This document shows positions 51,198 to 59,680 of a stretch of 64,000 nucleotides of DNA, one piece after another. Numbering within the stretch: position 1 is the first letter of the stretch; each line of letters begins with the position of its first letter. Origin of the DNA: an uncultured Bacteroidales bacterium (lineage in GTDB: Bacteria > Bacteroidota > Bacteroidia > Bacteroidales > UBA932); assembly GCA_949297365.1 (NCBI GenBank), contig CASFSL010000005.1, positions 1-64,000 on the forward strand, read 5' to 3'. Position numbers and translations under genes: made by a program. The notes below the pieces were generated by a model. That model worked only from the letters and a program-made list of their open reading frames with translations. It did no database searches and had not been told where the DNA came from.

Positions 51198-52112
51198 ATG
51201 GCAGAGGTGTCAGTAAGGAATGTCCGTCTGAGTTACGGGAAAATCCAGGCCCTGAAGGATGTAAGCCTCGAGGTGGAGGAGGGCTCGCTCTTCGGAATCA
51301 TAGGCCCCGACGGAGCCGGGAAGACCTCGCTGTTCCGCATAATGACGACATTGATTGTGCCGGATTCCGGCTCGGCTCATGTGTGCGGATACGATACGGT
51401 CAAAGACATGATGGAGATACGCAGGCTGGTCGGATATATGCCCGGGCATTTCTCGCTGTATCAGGATCTGACGGTGGAGGAGAATCTTGCCCTGTTCGCC
51501 TCGGTTTTCAACACCACCGTTCAGGAGAATTACAGCCTGGTCGAGGACATATACCGGCAGATAGAGCCGTTCAGGAAAAGACGTGCGGGGAAACTCTCAG
51601 GGGGAATGAAGCAGAAACTGGCCCTGTGCTGCGCCATGATACACAGGCCCCGCGTGCTTTTTCTCGATGAACCTACGACGGGCGTGGACCCCGTCAGCCG
51701 CAAGGAGTTCTGGCAGATGCTCTCACGGCTCAAGGCCCAGGGCATGACGATAATTGTGAGCACTCCCTATATGGATGAGGCATCCCTCTGCGACACCGTA
51801 TCCCTCATGAAGGACGGCCGCTTCTTCAGGACGGACTCGCCCGGGGCAATAACGGAGAAATTCGGCAAGCACCTGTATGAAATAAAGGCGGGCGGCAGCA
51901 CCGTGAAGGCCCTTGACGGCCTTGCGGCAATCGACGGAGTGCAGGCCTGCTACCCATTCGGTGACAGGCTGCACATAGTCTCTTCATCCCTGAGCCTTGC
52001 CGGGCTGTCGGAGAGAGCGGCCTCGGCCGGATACGATATTTCCACCTTAGCCGAATGCATGCCCACCGTGGAAGACTGTTTTATGGATTTTGACACTAAT
52101 GATTATGAGTGA
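51198..52112 (+). CDS. ABC transporter ATP-binding protein (first YbhF-like half)
   Basis: This 304-residue ATPase has Walker A GPDGAGKTS (about 31-39), signature LSGGMKQKLAL (about 133-143) and Walker B VLFLDEPTTGVDP (about 152-164), plus a C-terminal extension. All catalytic motifs are intact. With the next gene it corresponds to the fused two-ATPase protein YbhF of enterobacterial drug exporters. It starts 3 bp after the HlyD gene. Confidence 0.93.
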   Translation: MAEVSVRNVRLSYGKIQALKDVSLEVEEGSLFGIIGPDGAGKTSLFRIMTTLIVPDSGSAHVCGYDTVKDMMEIRRLVGYMPGHFSLYQDLTVEENLALFASVFNTTVQENYSLVEDIYRQIEPFRKRRAGKLSGGMKQKLALCCAMIHRPRVLFLDEPTTGVDPVSRKEFWQMLSRLKAQGMTIIVSTPYMDEASLCDTVSLMKDGRFFRTDSPGAITEKFGKHLYEIKAGGSTVKALDGLAAIDGVQACYPFGDRLHIVSSSLSLAGLSERAASAGYDISTLAECMPTVEDCFMDFDTNDYE

Positions 52113-52845
52113 GATGGCCATACATGCCGAGTCGCTGACAAAGCGGTTCGGAAACTTCACTGCCGTAGACAATATCTCGTTTTCGGTGGAGAAAGGAGAG
52201 ATTTTCGGATTTCTCGGAGCCAACGGTGCGGGCAAGACTACGGCCATGAGGATGCTCTGCGGGCTCAGCCGCCCTACGTCCGGGAAAGCGGTTGTGGCCG
52301 GAATTGATGTCGTGAAGGATCCCGAGAGAATAAAAAAGCGCATAGGATACATGAGTCAGAGATTCTCCCTTTACGATGACCTTACCGTTTCCGAAAACAT
52401 GACTCTCTTTGCCGGCATATACGGGATGAGGGAGAAGGACATTGCGGCCAAAAGAACTGCGGTGCTGACAAGGTTAGGACTGTTTGACGAGCGGGATATG
52501 CTTGTGGGCTCCCTGCCGCTGGGCTGGAAACAGAAACTGGCCTTCTCCGTATCCATCTTCCACGAACCGGCGATAGTTTTCCTGGATGAGCCGACGGGAG
52601 GAGTCGACCCTGTTACCAGAAGACAGTTCTGGAGGCAGATTTACGAGGCCTCGGAGCGCGGCATAACCGTGTTTGTGACCACCCATTATATGGATGAGGC
52701 CGAATATTGCCACAGAGTCTCGATAATGGTCGACGGACGCATTGCGGCGATGGGCACCCCTTCGGAACTAAAGGCCTCACTCGGCGCCGGGACGATGGAC
52801 GATGTGTTTTATATGCTGGCAAGAAATGCGGAACGTATAGGATAG
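52105..52845 (+). CDS. ABC transporter ATP-binding protein (second YbhF-like half)
   Basis: This 246-residue ATPase has Walker A GANGAGKTT (about 35-43) and Walker B IVFLDEPTGGVDP (about 155-167), but its signature motif is altered: LPLGWKQKLAF in place of LSGGQ, as in the second half of YbhF-type proteins. It overlaps the previous gene by 8 bp; Mets at 52090 and 52114 are alternative starts. The two ATPases probably form a heterodimer. Confidence 0.92.
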   Translation: MSEMAIHAESLTKRFGNFTAVDNISFSVEKGEIFGFLGANGAGKTTAMRMLCGLSRPTSGKAVVAGIDVVKDPERIKKRIGYMSQRFSLYDDLTVSENMTLFAGIYGMREKDIAAKRTAVLTRLGLFDERDMLVGSLPLGWKQKLAFSVSIFHEPAIVFLDEPTGGVDPVTRRQFWRQIYEASERGITVFVTTHYMDEAEYCHRVSIMVDGRIAAMGTPSELKASLGAGTMDDVFYMLARNAERIG

Positions 52846-52851
52846 ACAGCC

Positions 52852-53952
52852 ATGAGACAGCTTAAGGCATTTGTTAAAAAGGAATTTCTACATGTATTCA
52901 GGGATACCCGGACCATGCTGATATTGTTCGGGATGCCTGTGGTCCAGATCATTCTGTTCGGCTTCGCCATCTCGACGGAGGTGCGCAATATCGACCTGGC
53001 CGTGGTAGTGCCTCAGTCAAGTGAGGTCATGCGCCGGCTGACGGAAAAATTTGACGCCAGCGAATACTTTACGGTGCGGAAGATACTCCACAGCACGGAC
53101 GGTATCGAGAGGTATTTCCGGGACGGCAGCATCAGCATGGCCATAGCCTTCACTCCGGGTTTCGCCGATGAGGTGCTGTCGCCCGAAGGAGCCGGCATAC
53201 AGCTGATAATGGACGGTTCCAACACCAATACCGCCAGAACGGCAGCCGGCTACGCTACGGCCGTCATAATGGACGCATTGTCCGAAAGGACAGCGGCGGA
53301 GGCTGCCGGAATACAGACTGATGTCCGGATGCTGTTCAATCCGCAGATGCGCAGTTCCTACAATTTTGTGCCTGGAGTCATGGGCCTGATTATCATCCTC
53401 ATCTGCGCCATGATGACCTCCATCGCCATAGTCAGGGAGAAGGAGACCGGCACGATGGAGGTGCTGCTGGTCTCCCCGATGAGGCCGCAGATAATCATTC
53501 TGTCCAAGATGATGCCCTACATGGCCCTGTCCATAGTGAATTACCTGACGATTCTGCTGCTGTCCGTGACATTGCTGGACATCCCTCTTTCCGGGAACTT
53601 CTGGAGCCTGACCCTGCTGTCGCTGATTTACATCGTCGTTTCCCTCGCCTTAGGCCTGATGATTTCCACCCGGACCAGGACTCAGCTCGCCGCCATGCTC
53701 GGCTCAGGGATGGTGCTGATGATACCGGTGGTGTTCCTTTCGGGGCTTCTGTTCCCGGTAGAAAGCATGCCGGGATTCTTCCGTGTGCTGTCCGGGGCTG
53801 TTCCGGCCCGCTGGTACATCGAGGGCGTGAAGAAGCTAATGATCGAAGGGCTGCCCGCCGGCATGGTCGCCAAGGAGTTCGCAATACTCTCGGGCATGGC
53901 CGTATTCCTGCTGGCCGTCAGCATCAAAAACTTTAAACTCAGACTGCGATGA
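52852..53952 (+). CDS. ABC-2 type permease (YbhS-like)
   Basis: This 366-residue protein has an N-terminal helix, a large extracytoplasmic domain (about 45-170) and a cluster of five or six C-terminal helices, with the ABC-2 signature REKETGTMEVLLVSPMRP (about 197-214). It forms the membrane pore with the next gene product. It is 6 bp after the second ATPase gene and overlaps the next gene by 4 bp. Confidence 0.92.
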   Translation: MRQLKAFVKKEFLHVFRDTRTMLILFGMPVVQIILFGFAISTEVRNIDLAVVVPQSSEVMRRLTEKFDASEYFTVRKILHSTDGIERYFRDGSISMAIAFTPGFADEVLSPEGAGIQLIMDGSNTNTARTAAGYATAVIMDALSERTAAEAAGIQTDVRMLFNPQMRSSYNFVPGVMGLIIILICAMMTSIAIVREKETGTMEVLLVSPMRPQIIILSKMMPYMALSIVNYLTILLLSVTLLDIPLSGNFWSLTLLSLIYIVVSLALGLMISTRTRTQLAAMLGSGMVLMIPVVFLSGLLFPVESMPGFFRVLSGAVPARWYIEGVKKLMIEGLPAGMVAKEFAILSGMAVFLLAVSIKNFKLRLR

Positions 53953-55058
53953 CACTCGGATACCTGATAAGAAAAGAATTCAAGCAGTTCTTCCGCAATC
54001 CCTTCCTGCCGAAGCTGATGATCGCCTTCCCTGTCATGATCATGCTCGTCATTCCGTGGATTGTCAACATGGACATAAAGAATATCAGACTGACAGTGGT
54101 GGATAAGGACGGAAGCAGCACCTCGGGGAAGCTGATAAGGACTCTCGGGGCCTCTGAATACTTCATCCTTGAGGATGTTACCGGAAGCTATCCGGAGGCG
54201 CTCCGGCAACTGGAAAAGGGGCGGACCGATGCAGTGGTGGAGATCCCGGGATACTTCGAGCAGGACCTTGTGAGCGAAGGCCGTGCCCAGGTGCAGATAT
54301 CCCTGAATGCTGTCAACCAGATAAAGGGAGCCCTGGGGTCCAACTACCTCAACGCCGTATGCGCGGACTTCTTCGCGGAGAACTTCGCCCCGGTTTCCGT
54401 CAGCCCCGTCCCCGCACCCCGGGTCAGCATCAGCGTCCAGAATAAGTTCAACCCTTACATGGACTACAAGAACTTCATGATTCCGGCCTACATGGTCATC
54501 GTCATAATTCTCCTCGGAGGCTTTCTTCCGGCCCTGAATATCGTAGGAGAGAAGGAGAAAGGGACTATTGAGCAGATAAACATCACGCCCGTCCGCAAGA
54601 CGACATTTATCTTCGCCAAGCTGATTCCCTACTGGATTATGGGGCTCATAGTGCTGTCCATCTGCATGCTGCTGGCCTGGGCCGTGTACGGGCTGTCGCC
54701 GCACGGAGGCATCTGGACCGTCTACCTGTTCTCCCTCCTTTTCATCTTCGCCCTTTCCGGATTCGGACTGGTGGTTTCCAACTACTCCGACACCATGCAG
54801 CAGGCCATGTTCGTCATGTTCTTCTTCATATTAGTTTTCATGCTGATGAGCGGACTGCTCACTCCTATATCCTCCATGCCTGAATGGGCACAGGTTATCA
54901 CCTGGCTGAACCCTCCGAGATACTTCATCGAGATGATGAGGGGCGTCTATCTGCAGGGATGCTCATTGGCGGACCTCAGCCACCAGCTTCTGGCATTGCT
55001 GGGCTTTGACGTTTTCTTCGGGACATGGGCCGTCATGAGCTACAGGAAGACATATTAA
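53949..55058 (+). CDS. ABC-2 type permease (YbhR-like)
   Basis: This 369-residue paralogue of the previous permease has the same layout: N-terminal helix, exposed domain, C-terminal helix bundle and the signature GEKEKGTIEQINITPVRK (about 199-216). Overlap ATGA with the upstream gene. It is the last gene of the export operon; 157 bp without a gene follow. Confidence 0.92.
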   Translation: MTLGYLIRKEFKQFFRNPFLPKLMIAFPVMIMLVIPWIVNMDIKNIRLTVVDKDGSSTSGKLIRTLGASEYFILEDVTGSYPEALRQLEKGRTDAVVEIPGYFEQDLVSEGRAQVQISLNAVNQIKGALGSNYLNAVCADFFAENFAPVSVSPVPAPRVSISVQNKFNPYMDYKNFMIPAYMVIVIILLGGFLPALNIVGEKEKGTIEQINITPVRKTTFIFAKLIPYWIMGLIVLSICMLLAWAVYGLSPHGGIWTVYLFSLLFIFALSGFGLVVSNYSDTMQQAMFVMFFFILVFMLMSGLLTPISSMPEWAQVITWLNPPRYFIEMMRGVYLQGCSLADLSHQLLALLGFDVFFGTWAVMSYRKTY

Positions 55059-55186
55059 AAAAGGATATTTTTTCTACATTTCAGCAGACCTTCTTGAAAC
55101 CAAAACTGCGACACCTGTCGCTGAGATTTAATGAATCGGTAATATTGTTGAAAGATATCTGTAACTGTACTGAAATACGGCCGGTA

Positions 55187-55194
55187 TATTTTTG
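55187..55194 (+). promoter_or_regulatory. -7 box of the porin gene
   Basis: TATTTTTG, 21 bp before the porin ATG, giving a leader of about 15 nt. No -33 box at normal spacing. Confidence 0.45.
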
Positions 55195-55215
55195 CGGCCG
55201 TAAACAGATACAGGT

Positions 55216-56613
55216 ATGTATAGGAAATTGACAGCGGCGCTCGCCGCATCAGCCGCAGCTCTCCTGAGCCTGTCTGTTCCGGTCTCCGGGCAGATGAGGG
55301 ATTCGGTAAGTCTGACATCGGACGGCAATGAATCAAAAGCAAGTGTGTATTTCAAGGACGGCAAGTTCAACGTCAGGTCCCGGGACGGCAAGTTCCATCT
55401 GTGGCTGGACAACCGTATCTACACCGATGCCTCGTTCTATTTTCCGACGGAGCCGGTGGACGGACTTGTGTCCAAGGTCAATAAGGACCTGGAGGAGGAC
55501 GACGGAGTGTTCCGTTTCAGCAACGGGGTGAGCATACGCCGGGCCCGATTCGCTATCAAGGCCGAGCTTTACGACAGGTGGTTCGCCGAGTTTGACTTGG
55601 ATTTTGCCTACAATGAGGTGGAGATAAAGGACATGTATCTCGGGTATAAGTTCAGCGAGCATCTTTCCATTCAGGCCGGTCATTTCAAGGAGCCGATGAG
55701 TATGGAGAGGGTGACCAGCTCGCGCTATATCATGGCCAATGAGCGTCCTATGGTAGTGGATGCCCTTGCCGGCGGACGCCGTCTGGGAGTGGCCGTCACA
55801 TGGTGGGGCAAGTACTGGTGGGTCTCCGGCGGTGTCTTCGGCCAGCAGGTGGACCTGATTCAGAAGGAGCGCAACAGGGGCAGCGACGGTTACGGCTTTA
55901 CCGGCAGGGTGGCGGTTCCTATTATAAATAACGACGATATTACGCTGCATATAGGCGGCTATGCCAGCTGGCGCAGGCCGGATGCCGGCGGAGAGGAGGA
56001 CCGCATAGCCCTTTTCAGGACATTCCCGGAGAGCCGGACCGACCGCAGGCGTTTCGTGCAGGCCGAGGTCGGCAATGTGAACCATTACACCACATACGGA
56101 GCCGAGCTGGCCTTCAGGTGGAACAAACTGCTTATGTACGGAGAGTATCTATTTACGGATCTGAGCAGATACAAGAAGAACGGAGAGATACATGAGCCTC
56201 TTAAGAATGCCGAGTTCATGGGCTGGTACGCCACCGCCTCGTATATGATAATAGGCGAGCAGCGCCGCTACAGTCCTGAGGATGCCGAGTTCGGCGGTGT
56301 GAAGGTCAACCGCAGGGGCGGCAACCTGGAGGTCAGTGCCAGGGTAAGCCATTTGAATCTCAATGATTTCCATGACATGTCATCACCTATAACAGGAGGC
56401 AGCGCCTACTCCTACAGCGCGAACCTGAACTGGTATCCTGTGAGCAACGTGCTGATCGGTCTCAATTACCTCTTCATGGACAATGACAAGTACGCTGACT
56501 CCAAGGGGCAGATAACTGTCAACACTCCTTCCGGCAACAAGGCCCTCAGCGAGGCCCGTCCCGGCGGTATAGACTTTCATGTACTCCAGCTTAGACTTAT
56601 GGTTTCATTTTAA
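55216..56613 (+). CDS. OprO/OprP-type phosphate-selective porin
   Basis: This 465-residue outer-membrane protein starts with a signal peptide (cleavage after SGQ or nearby) and continues as a beta-barrel with amphipathic strands to a terminal phenylalanine (LMVSF). The segment RFSNGVSIRRARFAIKAELYDRWFAEFDLDFA (about 95-126) is typical of the OprO/OprP family, which lets phosphate or pyrophosphate through the outer membrane. It is followed 31 bp later by the lamin-tail lipoprotein gene. Confidence 0.9.
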   Translation: MYRKLTAALAASAAALLSLSVPVSGQMRDSVSLTSDGNESKASVYFKDGKFNVRSRDGKFHLWLDNRIYTDASFYFPTEPVDGLVSKVNKDLEEDDGVFRFSNGVSIRRARFAIKAELYDRWFAEFDLDFAYNEVEIKDMYLGYKFSEHLSIQAGHFKEPMSMERVTSSRYIMANERPMVVDALAGGRRLGVAVTWWGKYWWVSGGVFGQQVDLIQKERNRGSDGYGFTGRVAVPIINNDDITLHIGGYASWRRPDAGGEEDRIALFRTFPESRTDRRRFVQAEVGNVNHYTTYGAELAFRWNKLLMYGEYLFTDLSRYKKNGEIHEPLKNAEFMGWYATASYMIIGEQRRYSPEDAEFGGVKVNRRGGNLEVSARVSHLNLNDFHDMSSPITGGSAYSYSANLNWYPVSNVLIGLNYLFMDNDKYADSKGQITVNTPSGNKALSEARPGGIDFHVLQLRLMVSF

Positions 56614-56644
56614 TACAGACGAAAACAATTAAAACATTCAGGAT

Positions 56645-57658
56645 ATGAGAATCAGAACATTTTTCTTATGCGCGGCTTCATTTGCCGCAGCGGTACTTGC
56701 CTCCGGGTGCAAGGACGATGTGGAACCCGGTGTAGAGCCTTCTGACGTACAGGGGCTGTTTGTCAACGAGGTGTGTTCCGGAGGTACGGACTGGATCGAG
56801 CTGTACAACGCCTCGGACGAGACGATGGATCTTACCGGCTATCATGTGCAGGACAGCAAGGGAACTGATGAGGAATATACATTCCCGTCCGGCTCCAGCA
56901 TTGCAGCCAAAGGCTTCCTGGTACTGGAGGAGGGTACGTTTGAGTTCGGAATATCCGGCGGTGGAGATGAGATAAAGGTGCTGGATGAGAACTATTCCGT
57001 AATAGACGACGTGAATGTTCCCGAGATGGAGGACGGATTCACTTATGCCCGTACAGAGGACGGCGGTTCATCATGGGAGATAGTCGAGGGCGGTACCAAG
57101 GGCCGCAGCAACGGCGGTACTCCTGATGAGAGGCCCGAGGATCCCGATGACGGGAACCAGCCTTCCGGAGTGGATTATTCGGCCTTGAGGCTCAATGAGC
57201 TGAACGGAAATGACAAGTTCATCGAACTTTACAACTCGTCCGATGCGGACATCGACATAGCCGGTGTGTGTTTTACGAAAGACGATGAGGATACGTTTAC
57301 CGCAGCCGAAGGTACTGTAGTGCCGGCCAAAGGATTTCTGACAGTGTGGTCGGAGAAGGCCGATGCCCTTGAGGAGAATCCCGGTCTGGCTCCGGTATTC
57401 GAGTTCGGCCTTTCAGCCGACAAGTCGGTGAAGATAGAGCTCTTTGCTCCGGACGGTACGTCTCTGGATGTGTTTAAGAACCTGAGCGTGTCTTTAGGTG
57501 AGACCTGGGGTGAGGACGACGGTATGTATGACAGTAAGGATAAAGGGTCGTTTGCCCGCGAGACAGACGGTACGGGTGACTGGTATATCATGACCGCTAC
57601 GGAAGGAGAGAGCAATGGGTCGGCTGAGAAAGTAGAGGACGATAAGATAGAATGGTAA
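56645..57658 (+). CDS. Lipoprotein with two lamin-tail domains
   Basis: This 337-residue lipoprotein (lipobox ASGC) has two immunoglobulin-like lamin-tail domains: VNEVCSGGTDWIELYNASDE (starting near residue 40) and LNELNGNDKFIELYNSSDAD (near residue 183), joined by a Pro/Asp/Gly-rich linker. Lamin-tail domains on bacterial surface proteins are often linked to extracellular nucleases and phosphatases. Its end overlaps the metallophosphatase gene by 7 bp. Confidence 0.88.
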   Translation: MRIRTFFLCAASFAAAVLASGCKDDVEPGVEPSDVQGLFVNEVCSGGTDWIELYNASDETMDLTGYHVQDSKGTDEEYTFPSGSSIAAKGFLVLEEGTFEFGISGGGDEIKVLDENYSVIDDVNVPEMEDGFTYARTEDGGSSWEIVEGGTKGRSNGGTPDERPEDPDDGNQPSGVDYSALRLNELNGNDKFIELYNSSDADIDIAGVCFTKDDEDTFTAAEGTVVPAKGFLTVWSEKADALEENPGLAPVFEFGLSADKSVKIELFAPDGTSLDVFKNLSVSLGETWGEDDGMYDSKDKGSFARETDGTGDWYIMTATEGESNGSAEKVEDDKIEW

Positions 57659-58746
57659 AAAGGTTCATATTAGTGTTGGTGGGCGTTTCCCTGTTCTGCG
57701 GCTCTGTGTGGGCGCAGGGCGGGGAAATTCTCCGTTTTATCTATTGCTCTGACCTGCATTACGGTCTGGAGCGGGATTTCCGGGGAGAGGAGGATGTGCC
57801 TGCGGATTCGGTCAGCAGGGCCATGATAGCCTCGTTCGGGATTCTGGAGAAAACGGCATTGCCGCTGGACGGAGGAGTGGGGCAGGGACAGGTGTTCGGT
57901 GAGCCGGAGTTTATCATATGCACCGGTGATATCGCCAACAGGATGCAGCATGGAGTGCAGACAGCATCGGAATCATGGACGCAGTTCTGCCGCGACTGGG
58001 AGGAGTATCTGGACAGGATGTGTCTGGTTCCGGGCAATCATGACATATCGAACGCCATAGGATATCCTAAACCCATGAGTCCTGATAAGGATGCCGCGAG
58101 TGCTGCGGGCATTTATGATATGATGATGTCTCCGGATACGGTGGTCACGGCGGATGATTTTGATTACGCAGTGCATAAGACGCACTATACCTTTGTGGCG
58201 GACAGTATCCGCTTTGTCTTTATGGGTATGTGGCCCGACTCGCACATGCGGGAGTGGTACAGCGGTACTGTGGATGCCGGAGAGGATATTCCCGTCCTGC
58301 TTTTCACGCACGATCCTCCGGAAGCGGACGCGAAGCATTTTACCAATCCATGGAAACCTCATGATATCAATTCTGCCGATAAGTTCGAGAACCTGCTGAC
58401 CGATACGTGCTCGGTACGCAGCATAGACAGGGCTCCGAAGGACAACTGGCGGTCACTGGAGCGATTCCTTTCCTTGCATCCTGAGATAAAGGCCTGGTTT
58501 CACGGTGACTGGAACTACAATGAATTCTATACCTGGACGGGAGTGGACGGCACTGTCAGCCTGCCTGTCTTCAGGGTGGATTCTCCGATGAAGGGGGATT
58601 ATTCGTCCGTGGACGAGACCCTGCTGTCCTACATAGTGGTGACTGTGGATGCCGGCTCCCGTCTGCTGACCGCCAGGGAGTGCCTGTGGAATCCGGACGG
58701 AGCAGCCGGTATCCGCTGGGGCGCATCCTGTACTATTGCACTGTGA
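57652..58746 (+). CDS. Exported calcineurin-like metallophosphoesterase
   Basis: This 364-residue protein has a signal peptide (about 1-22) and the metallophosphoesterase motifs in order: SDLHYG (D-x-H, about 33-38), TGDIAN, VPGNHDI, then FTHDPP and WFHGDWN (G-H-like). The last motif reads HGDWN rather than GH-x-H, so a metal ligand may be altered. It probably cleaves phosphomonoesters or diesters outside the inner membrane. It overlaps the lamin-tail gene and precedes a membrane-protein gene. Confidence 0.9.
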   Translation: MVKRFILVLVGVSLFCGSVWAQGGEILRFIYCSDLHYGLERDFRGEEDVPADSVSRAMIASFGILEKTALPLDGGVGQGQVFGEPEFIICTGDIANRMQHGVQTASESWTQFCRDWEEYLDRMCLVPGNHDISNAIGYPKPMSPDKDAASAAGIYDMMMSPDTVVTADDFDYAVHKTHYTFVADSIRFVFMGMWPDSHMREWYSGTVDAGEDIPVLLFTHDPPEADAKHFTNPWKPHDINSADKFENLLTDTCSVRSIDRAPKDNWRSLERFLSLHPEIKAWFHGDWNYNEFYTWTGVDGTVSLPVFRVDSPMKGDYSSVDETLLSYIVVTVDAGSRLLTARECLWNPDGAAGIRWGASCTIAL

Positions 58747-58757
58747 TGTAAAAGGAT

Positions 58758-58765
58758 TATATTTG
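58758..58765 (+). promoter_or_regulatory. Promoter before the 58778 gene
   Basis: TATATTTG with TTG 20 bp upstream (58735-58737), close to the ATG at 58778. It lies at the end of the phosphatase gene, so the downstream genes can be read separately. Confidence 0.5.
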
Positions 58766-58777
58766 TGCAGTGAATCT

Positions 58778-59662
58778 ATGAGAAAGTTTACTGCATATAT
58801 CTTGATCTGTCTGGCCTTGACCTGCCTTGTGCCTGTCGTAGCGTCGGCTCAGGACGAGGGGCGTATATCACCTCTGTATTTCGGTCCCAATGCCCTGCCT
58901 GTGCCCGACATGCTGGACGGACGTGTGTCGGAACGGTTCTATGTGGAGCTGGACTACGACTGCCATTCAGGCTTTTACGGAGACTTGACCCAGACCGTGT
59001 TTGCAAAGGCCCATATCCCTCTGTTCTCGCCCAGGGTCAACCTGTCGGTATGGATGCCGGTGGTGGAGTTCTACCGCAATACTCCGGCTTCCATCGCGCA
59101 CAGCCGTCCGCCGGAAGTCAGCTACAGCGGATATCAGATCGGCAACGTGTATGTGTCGGTGGACTTTCAGGTGCTGAAGGAGGGACGTTTCATGCCCGAT
59201 ATGTCAGTGAGGGCGGCTATTGTCACGGCTTCGGGGGACGGAGACGAGTATTTCCGCAACTTTGACGCACCGGGCTACTTCTTTGATGCATCCATAGGTA
59301 AGTCCGTCAAGTTTCAGGGCGATTTTTTCCAAAGTCTGCGTCTGGCGGCCAACGCCGGCTTCCTATGCTGGCAGGTGAGCGCCAATACTCAGAATGACGC
59401 ATATATGTACGGAATGAAGGCGGTGCTGGAGACCAGGCTGCTGGATGTCTCCTGTGCCTGGCAGGGGTATACAGGCTGGATAGGAGACGGGGACGCTCCG
59501 ATGGTCATCAAGGCTTCAGCGGTGTTCCGGGCCGGGCAGTTCAGGCCGCTGATAGCCTATGAGTACGGTCTAAGGGATTATCCTTTTCATCATTTCCGTG
59601 TCGGAGTAGGCTTTGTTTTCGGGCAGGCCGAGGCCCTTTTCCGAATAAAGAGACAGAGATAA
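58778..59662 (+). CDS. Exported outer-membrane-type protein, unknown function
   Basis: This protein of about 294 residues has a signal peptide ending in VASAQ and alternating strand patterns that suggest a beta-barrel; the C-terminus (VGVGFVFGQAEALFRIKRQR) does not end in the usual aromatic residue. I chose the Met at 58778 because the signal peptide begins there; the frame opens at 58736. Unknown family. Confidence 0.75.
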   Translation: MRKFTAYILICLALTCLVPVVASAQDEGRISPLYFGPNALPVPDMLDGRVSERFYVELDYDCHSGFYGDLTQTVFAKAHIPLFSPRVNLSVWMPVVEFYRNTPASIAHSRPPEVSYSGYQIGNVYVSVDFQVLKEGRFMPDMSVRAAIVTASGDGDEYFRNFDAPGYFFDASIGKSVKFQGDFFQSLRLAANAGFLCWQVSANTQNDAYMYGMKAVLETRLLDVSCAWQGYTGWIGDGDAPMVIKASAVFRAGQFRPLIAYEYGLRDYPFHHFRVGVGFVFGQAEALFRIKRQR

Positions 59663-59680
59663 TTACTATATTCGCATTTT

